Origin: Streptomyces sp. NBC_00440 | GTDB taxonomy: Bacteria; Actinomycetota; Actinomycetes; Streptomycetales; Streptomycetaceae | DNA: 64,000 bases | Direction: 5' to 3' | Assembly: GCF_036014215.1 (NCBI RefSeq) | Contig: NZ_CP107921.1 | Coordinates: forward strand, 4,088,001 to 4,152,000 | Shown here: positions 1-9,117 of the stretch, piece after piece | Layout of the letters: each line of letters starts with the position of its first letter | How positions within the stretch are numbered: the stretch's first letter is position 1 | The notes under the pieces: generated by a model | Database searches by the model: none | What the model was told of the DNA's origin: nothing | What the model saw: the letters and a program-made list of their open reading frames with translations, nothing else | Made by a program: the position numbers and the translations under genes

Positions 1-73
1 TGGGTGAACCTCTCGGCGGGTATTGCTTGGCTGCTTGGTGCTACTCGGACCCGATGACTGCTGAGCTAGATGC

Positions 74-364
74 TCAGTGGGTCTCGGGGCGGAGGACCTT
101 GGTCCGGAGGACCGACTCGTTCAGGTTCATCTGCCGGTCGAGCTCCTTGACGACCGCAGGCTCGGCCTGCAGGTCGATGACCGAGTAGATGCCCTCGGGC
201 TTCTTCTTGATCTCGTAAGCGAGACGACGACGGCCCCAGGTGTCGACCTTCTCAACCTTTCCTTCGCCCTCACGGACGACGGAGAGGAAAGTCTCGATCA
301 GCGGGGAGACAGCGCGCTCCTCGAGTTCGGGGTCGAGGATGACCATCACTTCGTAGTGACGCAT
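74..364 (-). CDS. rpsF: 30S ribosomal protein S6
   Basis: Small-subunit ribosomal protein of 96 residues, the usual size for bacterial S6. The N-terminus [13 protein letters not shown] and the later segment [18 protein letters not shown] are hallmark S6 sequences. An upstream in-frame extension exists, but the ATG at 364 is preceded on the minus strand by AAAGGAGGTG at good spacing and begins exactly where S6 proteins normally begin. In actinobacteria rpsF heads an operon with ssb, rpsR and rplI; those genes would lie off the left edge, and the 73 bases left of the stop hold no complete gene. Confidence 0.97.
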   Translation of the reverse strand: MRHYEVMVILDPELEERAVSPLIETFLSVVREGEGKVEKVDTWGRRRLAYEIKKKPEGIYSVIDLQAEPAVVKELDRQMNLNESVLRTKVLRPETH

Positions 365-630
365 GTGGAACCCACCTCCTTTGGACTCAGCGGCCACGGT
401 CGTTCCGTGGCAGGAGGGTCGTGATGCGTACGCAACGGTATCGACAGCCACTGACAATCCACTTTCGCGGAGAAAGGGATTGTTCACTGGACTGGGCAGA
501 CACCGGTGCAGACCGTACAGACTACCTGCACACCCGCTTCCGGTTGAAATCCGGCGGTCACAGGGCAGACTCTCTATGTGTGGGATGTGAGCGGCGTTAC
601 AGTACGCCGCCTGATGCCAGGAGGTGCCTG

Positions 631-966
631 ATGTCTCAGGCAGCGCGACACAACCCTTCTACGCGACACAACGCCGTCACCTCTCTCTTCGCCTCGGACG
701 GCAAGCCGCACCCGCTGGAAGACAGCCTGGGCGTGGTGGCACTCGTACTCGGTGTGCTGGCGCTCGTCGCGGCCGGGTTCAACAATCTGCATCTGCTGAG
801 CTCCTGGGCAGGGCTGGTGGGGATCCTGGTCGGCGCCTACGGAATGTTCATCTCGATCACGACGCGTGAGCGGTTCATCGTGATCCTCGGGATCGGCGCC
901 TCTGCGGTGGGCTTCTACATCGGCATGGCGCACGGCGGCCTCTTCGGTGGGGTGCTGGGCGGCTGA
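631..966 (+). CDS. Small multi-span membrane protein of unknown function
   Basis: A 111-residue protein. I chose the ATG at 631 because AGGAGG precedes it directly; longer upstream in-frame starts lack a good ribosome site. After a short polar N-terminus (about 28 residues, containing HPLEDSLG) there are roughly three hydrophobic spans (about 30-52, 54-77 and 82-102), ending in a glycine-rich tail [10 protein letters not shown]. No catalytic motif is visible. The gene sits divergently from rpsF and just upstream of femX. Conserved unknown membrane proteins occur at this place in streptomycetes, so it is probably real, but its function is open. Confidence 0.8.
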   Translation: MSQAARHNPSTRHNAVTSLFASDGKPHPLEDSLGVVALVLGVLALVAAGFNNLHLLSSWAGLVGILVGAYGMFISITTRERFIVILGIGASAVGFYIGMAHGGLFGGVLGG

Positions 967-1086
967 GGGCCGCCGCGCTACTTGTCCGATACGGCCAGTC
1001 GGGGCGCTCCACGGCAGCAGTAGGCTTCGGCGGGAGAGCCGACGCCCCTGTACCCATGGGGACACGCCTGCCGAGGAGCGCCCCGC

Positions 1087-2205
1087 ATGAGCCTGACCCT
1101 GAGGACCATCAGCCGCGAGCAGCATCTGGCGTACATCCAGAGCCTGCCGGCGGCGAGTCACTGCCAGGTCCCCGCATGGGCGGAAGTGAAGACGGAGTGG
1201 CGCTCGGAGAGCCTCGGCTGGTTCGATAAGGACGGCCAGATGGTCGGAGCGGGCCTGGTGCTCTACCGGCAGCTCCCCAAGATCAAGCGTTATCTGGCCT
1301 ACCTCCCGGAGGGGCCGGTCCTCAACTGGTACGCCCCGAATCTCAACGAGTGGCTCCAGCCGATGCTGGCCCATCTCAAGGAGCAGGGCGCGTTCTCGGT
1401 GAAGATGGGGCCGCCGGTGGTCATCCGCCGGTGGAACGCGGCGGCGATCAAGTCGGGTATCCAGGACCCGGACGTGAAGCGGCTGCGCGACGTCGAGGCC
1501 ACACATATCGAGCCGCGCGCGTTCGAGGTGTCCGACCGGCTGCGGAAGATGGGCTGGCAGCAGGGTGAGGACGGCGGCGCCGGTTTCGGTGACGTGCAGC
1601 CCCGCTACGTCTTCCAGGTCCCGCTGGCCAACCGCTCGCTCGACGACGTCCTCAAGGGCTTCAACCAGCTGTGGCGGCGCAACATCAAGAAGGCCGAGAA
1701 GGCCGGCGTCGAGGTCGTCCAGGGCTCCTACGAGGACCTGGCGGAGTGGCAGCGGCTGTACGAGATCACCGCTGAGCGCGATCACTTCCGGCCGCGCCCG
1801 CTCTCGTACTTCCAGCGCATGTGGTCGGTCCTCAACACCGAGGACCCGAACCGGATGCGGCTGTACTTCGCCCGCCACGACGGTGAGAACGTCGCCGCGG
1901 CCACCATGCTGATCGTCGGCGGACATGTCTGGTACTCCTATGGCGCCTCTGCCAACCACAAGCGGGAAGTACGGCCGTCGAACGCCATGCAGTGGCGGAT
2001 GCTGCGGGACGCCTACGCCATGGGAGCCACCGTCTACGACCTGCGAGGCATCTCCGACTCGCTGGACGAGACAGACCACCTCTTCGGTCTGATCCAGTTC
2101 AAGGTGGGCACCGGCGGCGAGGCCGTGGAGTACATCGGTGAGTGGGACTTCCCGCTCAACAAGCTGCTGCACAAGGCGCTCGACATCTATATGTCGCGCC
2201 GTTAA
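1087..2205 (+). CDS. femX: FemX-type peptidoglycan bridge aminoacyltransferase (FemAB family)
   Basis: A 372-residue protein of the FemABX family. These cytoplasmic enzymes use aminoacyl-tRNA to add the branch amino acid to the stem peptide lysine or diaminopimelate of peptidoglycan precursors; in streptomycetes the branch is a single glycine. Recognisable features are the early YLPEGPVLNWY segment, the RRNIKKAEKAGVEV motif that begins the helical arm, and the late YDLRGISDSLDETDHLFGL segment followed by FKVGTGGEAVEYIGEWD, typical of the C-terminal GNAT-like fold. GAGGAG lies 8 bases before the ATG. Neighbours (PLP enzyme, class A PBP) fit cell-wall synthesis. Length is normal for the family. 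Confidence 0.93.
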   Translation: MSLTLRTISREQHLAYIQSLPAASHCQVPAWAEVKTEWRSESLGWFDKDGQMVGAGLVLYRQLPKIKRYLAYLPEGPVLNWYAPNLNEWLQPMLAHLKEQGAFSVKMGPPVVIRRWNAAAIKSGIQDPDVKRLRDVEATHIEPRAFEVSDRLRKMGWQQGEDGGAGFGDVQPRYVFQVPLANRSLDDVLKGFNQLWRRNIKKAEKAGVEVVQGSYEDLAEWQRLYEITAERDHFRPRPLSYFQRMWSVLNTEDPNRMRLYFARHDGENVAAATMLIVGGHVWYSYGASANHKREVRPSNAMQWRMLRDAYAMGATVYDLRGISDSLDETDHLFGLIQFKVGTGGEAVEYIGEWDFPLNKLLHKALDIYMSRR

Positions 2206-2416
2206 GGGTGATGATGGTTCCGTCATCCCGTTCGGCGCCGTACCGTCCGGGGGCATTCCGTCCGGTGGGATCGCGGGGCTTCGTACAGAGCCGTTGTCCG
2301 GCAAGTCGGTCCCGCTAAATCCGTGAGATCCGTTAGCCCCGTTAGATCCGATCGTTCCGCTCGTTCCGTTCATACCTCTGATACACCGCAGCTCCGAGAA
2401 AGGTTCCGGTCCGGCC
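2206..2416. repeat. Intergenic stretch of short degenerate repeats
   Basis: Between femX and the racemase-like gene the DNA consists largely of imperfect repeats of CCGT-containing words: repeated CCGTCCGG about 2230-2270, then CCGTTAG, GATCCG and GTTCCG units about 2320-2375. Nothing here looks like a gene or a strong terminator. The repeats have lower GC than neighbouring codons and may be a degenerated microsatellite. Confidence 0.45.
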
Positions 2417-3448
2417 ATGGCGCTGACCCTCTATGTCGACACCGCGCGCTGGCGGGCGCACCAGAAGTCCGTGCTCGACCAGTTCCCGGGGATCGTTCCG
2501 GTCTGCAAGGGCAACGGCTACGGCTTCGGCCACGGCCGGCTCGCGGACGAGGTGACGCGCTTCGGTTCCGAGATCATCGCGGTCGGCACCACGTATGAAG
2601 CCGCCCGGATGAAGGACTCCTTCGGCGGTGATCTGCTCGTCCTCACACCGTTCCGCCGCGGCGAGGAACCCGTACCCCTGCCGGACCGGGTGATCCGCTC
2701 CGTCTCATCGGTCGACGGCGTACACGCCCTGGTAGGCGCCCGTGTGGTCATCGAGTGCATGAGCTCGATGAAGCGCCACGGCGTCTCCGAGGCGGACCTC
2801 GGCCGGCTCCACGCGGCCATAGACGATGTACGCCTGGAAGGGTTCGCACTCCACCTCCCGCTGGACCGCATGGACGGTTCCGACGCGGTCGAGGAAGTCA
2901 TCGCCTGGATGGACAGGCTGCGCAACGCGCGGCTGCCTCTCCACACCATGTTCGTGAGCCATCTGAAGGCGGAGGAACTGGCGCGGCTGCAGCAGCAGTT
3001 CCCGCAGACCCGCTTCCGCGCCAGGATCGGTACGCGGCTGTGGCTGGGCGACCACGAGGCGACGCAGTATCGCGGCTCCGTCCTGGACGTCACCCAGGTC
3101 GTGAAGGGTGACCGTTTCGGCTATCGGCAGCAGAAGACCGCTTCGGACGGCTGGCTGGTCGTGGTCGCCGGCGGTACGTCGCACGGGGTGGGCCTGGAAG
3201 CGCCGAAGGCGCTGCACGGGATGATGCCGCGGGCGAAGGGCGTCGCGCGTGCGGGCCTGGCCACGGTGAACCGGAACCTGTCGCCGTTCGTGTGGGCGGG
3301 CAAGCAGCGCTGGTTCGCGGAGCCGCCACACATGCAGGTGTCGATCCTTTTCGTCCCCTCCGACGCACAGGAACCGAGGGTGGGAGACGAGCTGGTGGCC
3401 CATCTGCGGCACACGACGACACAGTTCGACCGTCTCGTCGATCACTGA
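2417..3448 (+). CDS. PLP-dependent fold-type III protein related to alanine racemase
   Basis: A 343-residue protein whose N-terminus reads FPGIVPVCKGNGYGFGHG. This matches the alanine racemase signature in which the lysine of K-x-N-x-Y-G-x-G forms the Schiff base with pyridoxal phosphate; here it is about residue 34. Later segments include RARIGTRLWLGD (barrel C-terminus) and GDRFGYRQQ with a GGTSHGVG loop. The C-terminal part is short and does not clearly show the beta-domain catalytic tyrosine of classical alanine racemases, so substrate and reaction are uncertain. Position directly after femX and before a PBP suggests a role with amino acids of the wall. It could equally be a non-racemase PLP-binding regulator. 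Confidence 0.75.
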   Translation: MALTLYVDTARWRAHQKSVLDQFPGIVPVCKGNGYGFGHGRLADEVTRFGSEIIAVGTTYEAARMKDSFGGDLLVLTPFRRGEEPVPLPDRVIRSVSSVDGVHALVGARVVIECMSSMKRHGVSEADLGRLHAAIDDVRLEGFALHLPLDRMDGSDAVEEVIAWMDRLRNARLPLHTMFVSHLKAEELARLQQQFPQTRFRARIGTRLWLGDHEATQYRGSVLDVTQVVKGDRFGYRQQKTASDGWLVVVAGGTSHGVGLEAPKALHGMMPRAKGVARAGLATVNRNLSPFVWAGKQRWFAEPPHMQVSILFVPSDAQEPRVGDELVAHLRHTTTQFDRLVDH

Positions 3449-3556
3449 CCCACTCGGTCCGGACCAGCAACGGAGCAGCAACGGACGGGCAACCGACCAG
3501 CACCACTCCACCCCCCGGGCCGCAGCAGCAGGCCTGGCGGGAGCAGCACGGCAGTA

Positions 3557-3600
3557 CAGCGGAGGGCGGGTACCAGCACACCGGTACCCGCCCTCCGCTG
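3557..3600. terminator. Bidirectional intrinsic terminator
   Basis: A perfect 18-bp inverted repeat (3557-3574 and 3583-3600) with an 8-base loop lies between two convergent genes. The arms are very GC-rich. It can serve the racemase-like gene on the plus strand and the GT87 gene on the minus strand. Confidence 0.85.
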
Positions 3601-3631
3601 TACGCCCGGCCGACGGCGGCCGGGCGGCCGG

Positions 3632-5128
3632 CTATTCGCGTACCGAGCCGCTGCCCCACTCGACCTGCGGGCCTTCGTAGTGGTGCGCGGCATGCCGCGC
3701 CGGATGGGCGGCCGCGCCGAGCACGAACACGTCCGCCGCGCCGTCCAGCACACCTCCCGACGGATCGTCCGAGCCGTCCGTGCGTACACCGTCGCGCTCC
3801 GGCATCAGGATGTCCCGCACGATCACCGCGCAGATGTAGAGCGTTCCGATCAGGTGCAGGGCGATGGCCAACTGGTAGCCCTCGGGCGGCAGCCCCTTGG
3901 GTTTGTCGCCGCCCATCGTGTACGCGAGGTACAGCCAGATACCCAGGAAGTACATGACTTCGCAGGCCTGCCAGATGAGGAAGTCACGCCAGCGCGGCCG
4001 GGCCAGGGCCGCGAGCGGGATCAGCCACAGGACGTACTGCGGCGAGTAGACCTTGTTGGTGAGGATGAAAGCCGCGATGACCAGGAAGGCGAGCTGCGCG
4101 AACCGAGGACGGCGCGGGGCGGTCAGGGTGAGGGCCGCGATCCCGCCGCACGCCAAGAGCACCAGCAGTATCGCCCAGGTGTTGACGTTGGCCACGTCGA
4201 GAGGCTTGCCGGTGCGCTGGGTGATGATCAGCCAGAAGGAACCGAAGTCGACGTTCCGTTCCTGGCTGAACGTGTAGAACTTCTTCCACCCCTCGGGAGC
4301 GAGCAGCATGACGGGCAGGTTCACGACCAGCCAGGACGCCACTGCCCCGAACACGGCCCATCCGTACTCACGCCACTTTCCGGCACGCCAGCACAGGACG
4401 AGGAGCGGGCCGAGGATCAGCACCGGATAGAGCTTGGCGGCGGTCGCGAGGCCGATCAGGACACCGAAGGCGAGCGCGCGCCCCCGCGACCACATCAGCA
4501 TCGCCGCAGCGGTGAGAGCGACCGCGAACAGGTCCCAGTTGATGGTGGCGGTGAGCGCGAAGGCGGGTGCGAGGGCCACCAGCAGGCCGTCCCAGGGGCG
4601 ACGCCGATGGGTGCGGGTGACACAGACCGCGATGACGGCAGTGCAGACCATCAGCATGCCCGCGTTGACCATCCAGTAGATCTGCTCGCGGTGCTGGATG
4701 GCGCCCCCGTGCGGGGTGAGCCAGGAGGCGACCTCCATGAACAGGCCGGTGAGCACGGGGTATTCGAGGTACGGCATGTCGCCGTTGATGCGGTCGAAGT
4801 ACGGGACGAGGTCGTCGGCGAAACCGCGCCCGACGTAGAGGTGGGGGATGTCCGAGTAGCAGGCGTGGTCGTACTGGGATGTTGCCCCCTGGAACCACGC
4901 CCAGTCGTAGCACGGCATCTTCTGCACCATGCCGAGAGCGAACATGCCGATCGCGACCAGGGCGATGACGCGGACAGGTGTGAGCCTGCCGGCGCCACCG
5001 CGGGCCCAGCGCCCGGCTGGGCCCCCGATCACCTCACTGCCCACCGCGGCGGTCTCGTCCTGCTGAGTGGGCCGCACCACGGGCTCTGCGGTCTTCAGTG
5101 CGGGCCGGTCCTCGTGCGCGCTCGTCAT
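3632..5128 (-). CDS. Polytopic membrane glycosyltransferase, GT87 / DUF2029-like
   Basis: A 498-residue integral membrane protein with about ten hydrophobic spans, including ALVAIGMFALGMV near the N-terminus. A large extracytoplasmic loop carries CYDWAWFQG and YSDIPHLYVGRGFADDLVPYFD. GT87 proteins are GT-C fold enzymes that use polyprenyl-phosphate mannose or arabinose donors outside the membrane; the acidic residues in the first loop (SDIPHLY) fit that fold. The ATG at 5128 is preferred over an upstream in-frame ATG because the protein then starts with a normal cytoplasmic tail (MTSAHEDRP). It is co-directional with the class A PBP, 151 bases downstream of it. The glycan it builds cannot be named. 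Confidence 0.82.
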   Translation of the reverse strand: MTSAHEDRPALKTAEPVVRPTQQDETAAVGSEVIGGPAGRWARGGAGRLTPVRVIALVAIGMFALGMVQKMPCYDWAWFQGATSQYDHACYSDIPHLYVGRGFADDLVPYFDRINGDMPYLEYPVLTGLFMEVASWLTPHGGAIQHREQIYWMVNAGMLMVCTAVIAVCVTRTHRRRPWDGLLVALAPAFALTATINWDLFAVALTAAAMLMWSRGRALAFGVLIGLATAAKLYPVLILGPLLVLCWRAGKWREYGWAVFGAVASWLVVNLPVMLLAPEGWKKFYTFSQERNVDFGSFWLIITQRTGKPLDVANVNTWAILLVLLACGGIAALTLTAPRRPRFAQLAFLVIAAFILTNKVYSPQYVLWLIPLAALARPRWRDFLIWQACEVMYFLGIWLYLAYTMGGDKPKGLPPEGYQLAIALHLIGTLYICAVIVRDILMPERDGVRTDGSDDPSGGVLDGAADVFVLGAAAHPARHAAHHYEGPQVEWGSGSVRE

Positions 5129-5242
5129 GGCGCACATCCTGCCGTACGCGGCTGTGCCCGCGAGGAGGACCGCCACAGCCGGGAGGCCCACAGCCCGAGG
5201 CCGCCACAGCAGACGAGCTGTGACGGCCCTCGGGTACGGACG

Positions 5243-5267
5243 GGGCCCGGATCAGGTGACCGGGCTC
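5243..5267 (-). terminator. Possible weak terminator after the class A PBP
   Basis: An 8-bp inverted repeat (arms 5243-5250 and 5260-5267, one G-T pair) follows the PBP stop on the minus strand. There is no clear T-run. Partial read-through into the GT87 gene is likely. Confidence 0.4.
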
Positions 5268-5279
5268 ATGGGGCGGTCA

Positions 5280-7988
5280 TCAGCCCCCGCCGCCGAACAG
5301 ACCGCCACCACCTCCGCCGCCACCCTGTTGTCCGCCGGTGTCGGAGGTGTCGGAGGGACTGGGAGTGGGGCCGCCGTCGGTTCCGCTGTCCGTTCCCGCG
5401 TCGGTCCCGCCGTCGTTTCCGCAGGTCCAGTCCTTCCACTTGTTGCAGGACTCGGTCGGGGAGGGCGTCGGGGAGGGCGTGTCGGACGGAGAGGGCGACG
5501 GGCTGGACGGCGACGGAGTGGGCGAAGGCGTATTGACCGGCGTCGGCTTCGGGCTCGCGACGCCGCCGCCGTAGACGACCTTCCCGATCGGCTCGGGCGC
5601 CGGGAAGTCCGTGGAAGGCGTGTTGTTGAGCGCCTGCGTCATGTAGCTGTGCCAGATCTGGGCCGGGAACGAGGCACCGTGGATCTTCTCCTCGCCGCCG
5701 GTGCCGTACATCTCCTCGAACTGGCGGTTCTGCCCCTTCGCGTTGTCGTCGAAGCGGTACATGTCGATGGCCGTGGAGAGCTGCGGGGTGTAGCCGATGA
5801 ACCAGGCGGACTTGTTGCCGTCAGTGGTTCCGGTCTTGCCCGCGACCTGCCGGCCGGGAATCCGGGCGGCGGTACCGGTGCCCTTGTCGACCACGGTCTT
5901 CAGCACATCGGTGACATTGCTGGCGATGGCCGTCGAGAACGCCGACTTCTCCACCTGACTGTGCTGGTAGACCGTCCTGCCCTCGCTGGTGACCTTGGTG
6001 ACCGAGAACGGCTCGTTCTGCCGGCCGTTGTTGGCGAAGGTAGCGTACGCACCGGCCATCCGGATCGCGCTGGGGCTGGAGGTACCGATGGAGAAGGAGG
6101 GGTAGTCGGAGCTGGCCATGCTCTGCTTGTCGTCGCGCAGACCGGCATCGATGGCCGCCTGACGCACCTTGTCAGTGCCGACATCCATGCCGAGCTGGAC
6201 ATATGCGGAGTTCACGGACTCCCGCATGGCCTCCCGCAGATCGATGGCGTAGTCCGGAGCCTTACCGACGGATTCCTTTCCGTCGTTCTGCTGGAGCCAC
6301 TCCTTGTCCGCCTTGTTCTTCCACACACTGCCGTCGAAGTTCCTGATCTTCAGGTCGTTCTGGCCGCTGTAGAGACTCTTGGGCGAGACGAGCGTGCGGT
6401 CCGAATCGGGCTGGTCCTTGCCGAGGGTCGGATTGCGCTTGCCGTACTCCAGGGCGGCTGCCAGCACGAAGGGCTTGAAGGTCGACCCGACCTGCGCGCC
6501 GGTGTAGTCGGCGTTGTTCGTGTAGTGCTTCGTCGCGTCCTCACCACCGTAGATGGCGGCGATGGCGCCGGTCTGCGCGTTCACCGACGCTCCGCCGAAC
6601 TGGACGTGGGTGTCCGTCTTCGGCCGCTGGCCGGGCTTGATCTTCGCCTTGCGGACCTTCTCGACGGACGTCTCCAGCGCCTTGACCTTCTTCTTGTCGA
6701 AGGTCGTGTGGATCTGGTAGCCGCCCTTGGCGAGGTCCTCGGACGTGATGCCCTGCTTGTTGTTGTTGACGAAATACGACTTCGCGAGGTCGACGAGGTA
6801 GCCGGTCTGACCGCCCAGCTGGGCGTCCTTCTTCGGCGGGTCGACCTTCGGGAACGTCTTGTACTTCGCCCGCTCCGCTGCGGGAAGGCGACCGTCCTTG
6901 ACCATCTCGTCGAGGATCCACCTCCAGCGGTTGGTGGCCCGCTGAAGGTTGGCCTTCGGCGTCGCCGCGGGGTCGATCTCGACGGCGCCCGCCGGGTCGA
7001 AGTAGCTGGCGCCCTTGAGCAGCGTGGCGAGGAACGCGCACTGGCTCGGGTTGAGCTTTTCGGAGTCCACCCCGAAGTACGTACGGGCCGCGGCCTGGAT
7101 CCCGTAGGCACCCCGCCCGTAGTACGACGTGTTGAGGTAGTCGCTCATGATGTCACTCTTGTGCATCTTGGCGCCGACCTTGATGGAGATGAACAGCTCC
7201 TTGAACTTACGGCTGAGCGTCTGCTCCTGGCCGAGCCGCGAGTTCTTCACGTACTGCTGGGTGATCGTCGAGCCGCCCTGGGTCTCACCGCCCTTGGCCA
7301 TGTTGAACACGGCGCGCGCGATACCCATGGGGTCGACGCCCTTGTCCTTGTAGAAGGACTTGTTCTCGGCCGAGACCACCGAGTTCTGCATCGCGCTGGG
7401 AATCTGCGAGAGCGGCACGATCTGCCGGTTGATCTCGCCACCCGTGGCGACCATCTGGCTGCCGTCGGACCAGTAGTAGACGTTGTTCTGCGCCTGCGAG
7501 GTCTTGTTGGCGTCCGGGATGCCGACCATGGCGTACGCGATGGTGCCCGCGGCCAGGATGCTGCCGACGAAGCCGACGAAGAGCCCGGTCACGAGCCGCC
7601 AGGACGGCACCCAGTGACGCCAGCCGTACTGGTTCGCCCGCGGGTAGTCGATGAACCTCTTCTTGTTCGGACCCCGGCCACCGCCGCCTTCCGGGCCGCT
7701 GCCGCGGCCGCCGCGCCCTCCTCGGCCACCGCCGCCGGCACCGCGCCGACCGCCGCGGCCGCCTGCTTCAGCAGCACGACGGCGCCCGCCCCCGCTGCGC
7801 TGGGCAGCCCGTCTGGCTTCGGCACGGCCGCCGTAGGGGCGATCCTCCTCGTCCTGGGAACCTGAAGGCGACCCGGTGGTGGTTCGCGGGGGAGCTGCGC
7901 GGCGGCCGGAAGGCTGCTGGGCGTCTCGCCTGGCCGCGGCACGTCCACCACTCTGCGGCTGTGGCGGTTTGCGACGGTGCTCGCTCAT
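5280..7988 (-). CDS. Bifunctional class A penicillin-binding protein (GT51 plus transpeptidase)
   Basis: A 902-residue membrane enzyme that polymerises lipid II glycan strands and cross-links them. Order: basic, Gly/Arg-rich cytoplasmic tail (about 1-128); one membrane span (about 131-155); GT51 domain with AENKSFYKDKGVD carrying the catalytic glutamate and the GGSTITQQ motif; transpeptidase domain with GSTFKP (SxxK serine and lysine), SVNSAY (SxN) and GKTGTT (KTG). The tail beyond the transpeptidase is a Ser/Pro/Thr repeat region, a CNKWKDWTCG pair of cysteines, and a glycine run. GAGGAG precedes the ATG at 7988. It forms the wall-synthesis block with GT87 and, divergently, femX. Confidence 0.95.
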   Translation of the reverse strand: MSEHRRKPPQPQSGGRAAARRDAQQPSGRRAAPPRTTTGSPSGSQDEEDRPYGGRAEARRAAQRSGGGRRRAAEAGGRGGRRGAGGGGRGGRGGRGSGPEGGGGRGPNKKRFIDYPRANQYGWRHWVPSWRLVTGLFVGFVGSILAAGTIAYAMVGIPDANKTSQAQNNVYYWSDGSQMVATGGEINRQIVPLSQIPSAMQNSVVSAENKSFYKDKGVDPMGIARAVFNMAKGGETQGGSTITQQYVKNSRLGQEQTLSRKFKELFISIKVGAKMHKSDIMSDYLNTSYYGRGAYGIQAAARTYFGVDSEKLNPSQCAFLATLLKGASYFDPAGAVEIDPAATPKANLQRATNRWRWILDEMVKDGRLPAAERAKYKTFPKVDPPKKDAQLGGQTGYLVDLAKSYFVNNNKQGITSEDLAKGGYQIHTTFDKKKVKALETSVEKVRKAKIKPGQRPKTDTHVQFGGASVNAQTGAIAAIYGGEDATKHYTNNADYTGAQVGSTFKPFVLAAALEYGKRNPTLGKDQPDSDRTLVSPKSLYSGQNDLKIRNFDGSVWKNKADKEWLQQNDGKESVGKAPDYAIDLREAMRESVNSAYVQLGMDVGTDKVRQAAIDAGLRDDKQSMASSDYPSFSIGTSSPSAIRMAGAYATFANNGRQNEPFSVTKVTSEGRTVYQHSQVEKSAFSTAIASNVTDVLKTVVDKGTGTAARIPGRQVAGKTGTTDGNKSAWFIGYTPQLSTAIDMYRFDDNAKGQNRQFEEMYGTGGEEKIHGASFPAQIWHSYMTQALNNTPSTDFPAPEPIGKVVYGGGVASPKPTPVNTPSPTPSPSSPSPSPSDTPSPTPSPTESCNKWKDWTCGNDGGTDAGTDSGTDGGPTPSPSDTSDTGGQQGGGGGGGGLFGGGG

Positions 7989-8294
7989 CGAACGACTACT
8001 CCTCGGGCAGGCACTAACGCCTGGAAACGGCAGTTGAGTTCCGGTCCCCCCGATCCGCGGACAGCCCCTCGGAAGGGCGCATCCGCAGTGTGCACAGGCC
8101 CTCGGCCGGGCTCGTACACGTTGCATTCCGTGGACCGAGACGGCTGACGTCCCCTGGTGTCACTCGGTCCCCGGCGGTCTGCATGCCGCACAGACTACGC
8201 ACGCGCAAAACCTTCTCAGTGCCGAGGTTCCGCTCAAATCAGGCAAGTTGATGCCTGTGAATCGATGATGTGACGCCGCTCACGATGACTCCAC

Positions 8295-8323
8295 TTGTCG
8301 CAAACGCAAGGTCGTTCTATCGT
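8295..8323 (+). promoter_or_regulatory. Predicted promoter of padR-ino1
   Basis: TTGTCG (8295-8300) and TATCGT (8318-8323) are separated by 17 bases, a good fit to a housekeeping sigma promoter. The minus-10 element overlaps the left edge of the PadR palindrome, so operator binding would block polymerase. Confidence 0.6.
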
Positions 8324-8353
8324 GCTGATGTATCGAGTCGATACATCAGCACG
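8321..8353. promoter_or_regulatory. Perfect 33-bp palindromic operator, likely the PadR binding site
   Basis: Two 16-bp arms (8321-8336 and 8338-8353) are exact reverse complements around a single central base. The core contains ATGT and ACAT half-sites, the half-site words typical of PadR operators, although the spacing (11 bases) is longer than the classical 8. It overlaps the minus-10 element and ends 34 bases before the PadR start, so autoregulation is the simplest reading. Confidence 0.75.
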
Positions 8354-8387
8354 GCATAAGTGACCCGGACTACAGAGGAGGCGAAGG

Positions 8388-9068
8388 TTGAGCAGGCGCT
8401 CCGGCATCCTCGAATTCGCCGTACTCGGTCTGCTCCGAGAGTCTCCAATGCACGGCTATGAGCTGCGCAAACGTCTGAACACCTCACTGGGGATCTTCAG
8501 GGCCTTCAGTTACGGGACCCTCTACCCCTGCCTCAAGACGCTGGTCGCCAGCGGCTGGTTGATCGAGGAGCCGGGCAGCGCCCCGGAGGACGCAGTAGCG
8601 GCTTCACTCGCAGGACGCCGCGCCAAGATCGTCTACAGGTTGACTGCGGACGGTAAGGAGCACTTCGAAGAGCTCCTCTCGCACACCGGACCCGACACCT
8701 GGGAGGACGAGCATTTCGCTGCCCGTTTCGCCTTCTTCGGGCAGACGGAGCGCGAGGTGCGGATGCGGGTGCTGGAAGGCCGCCGCAGCCGGCTGGAGGA
8801 GCGCCTGGAGAAGATGCGCGCCTCTCTGGTCCGGACGCGCGAGCGGCTGGACGACTACACGCTTGAGCTGCAGCGGCACGGCATGGAGTCCGTGGAGCGC
8901 GAAGTGCGCTGGCTGAACGAGCTCATCGAGAGCGAGCGTGCGGGCCGGGATCAGCGACGATCCCCCGACGCCGACGCCGCTCAGCAGGACATATCAGGAG
9001 ATACGGGCGGCCTGCCCCGGCATCGGGGTACCACCCCGCCGGATCCGTCCGAGGACATCGCTAAGTGA
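8388..9068 (+). CDS. PadR-family transcriptional regulator
   Basis: A 226-residue DNA-binding protein. The N-terminal winged-helix reads [21 protein letters not shown], then [18 protein letters not shown], the standard PadR fold. A dimerising coiled region follows (about 110-185, [26 protein letters not shown] in pieces), then a disordered tail. The TTG start at 8388 is set by GAGGAGGCGAAGG. The next gene, inositol-1-phosphate synthase, starts 49 bases after the stop, so the two are probably co-transcribed. A perfect palindrome just upstream is the expected operator. The effector ligand cannot be told from sequence. Confidence 0.92.
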   Translation: MSRRSGILEFAVLGLLRESPMHGYELRKRLNTSLGIFRAFSYGTLYPCLKTLVASGWLIEEPGSAPEDAVAASLAGRRAKIVYRLTADGKEHFEELLSHTGPDTWEDEHFAARFAFFGQTEREVRMRVLEGRRSRLEERLEKMRASLVRTRERLDDYTLELQRHGMESVEREVRWLNELIESERAGRDQRRSPDADAAQQDISGDTGGLPRHRGTTPPDPSEDIAK

Positions 9069-9117
9069 AGCTCTGCGTCCGCAGGGTTTCGTCGAGAACA
9101 CACAGGGAGCAACCGGA

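Larger units (their letters stand above)
7989..8387. other. Divergent promoter region, PBP / PadR
   Basis: About 400 bases without a gene. The right end holds the PadR promoter and palindrome annotated separately. The PBP promoter must lie in the left half, but I see no confident hexamer pair there. No RNA structure stands out. Confidence 0.6.

Noticed and set aside
5067..7865. A 932-codon plus-strand open frame
   Set aside because: It is antisense to the class A PBP; it has no family motifs and arises from GC-rich third positions.
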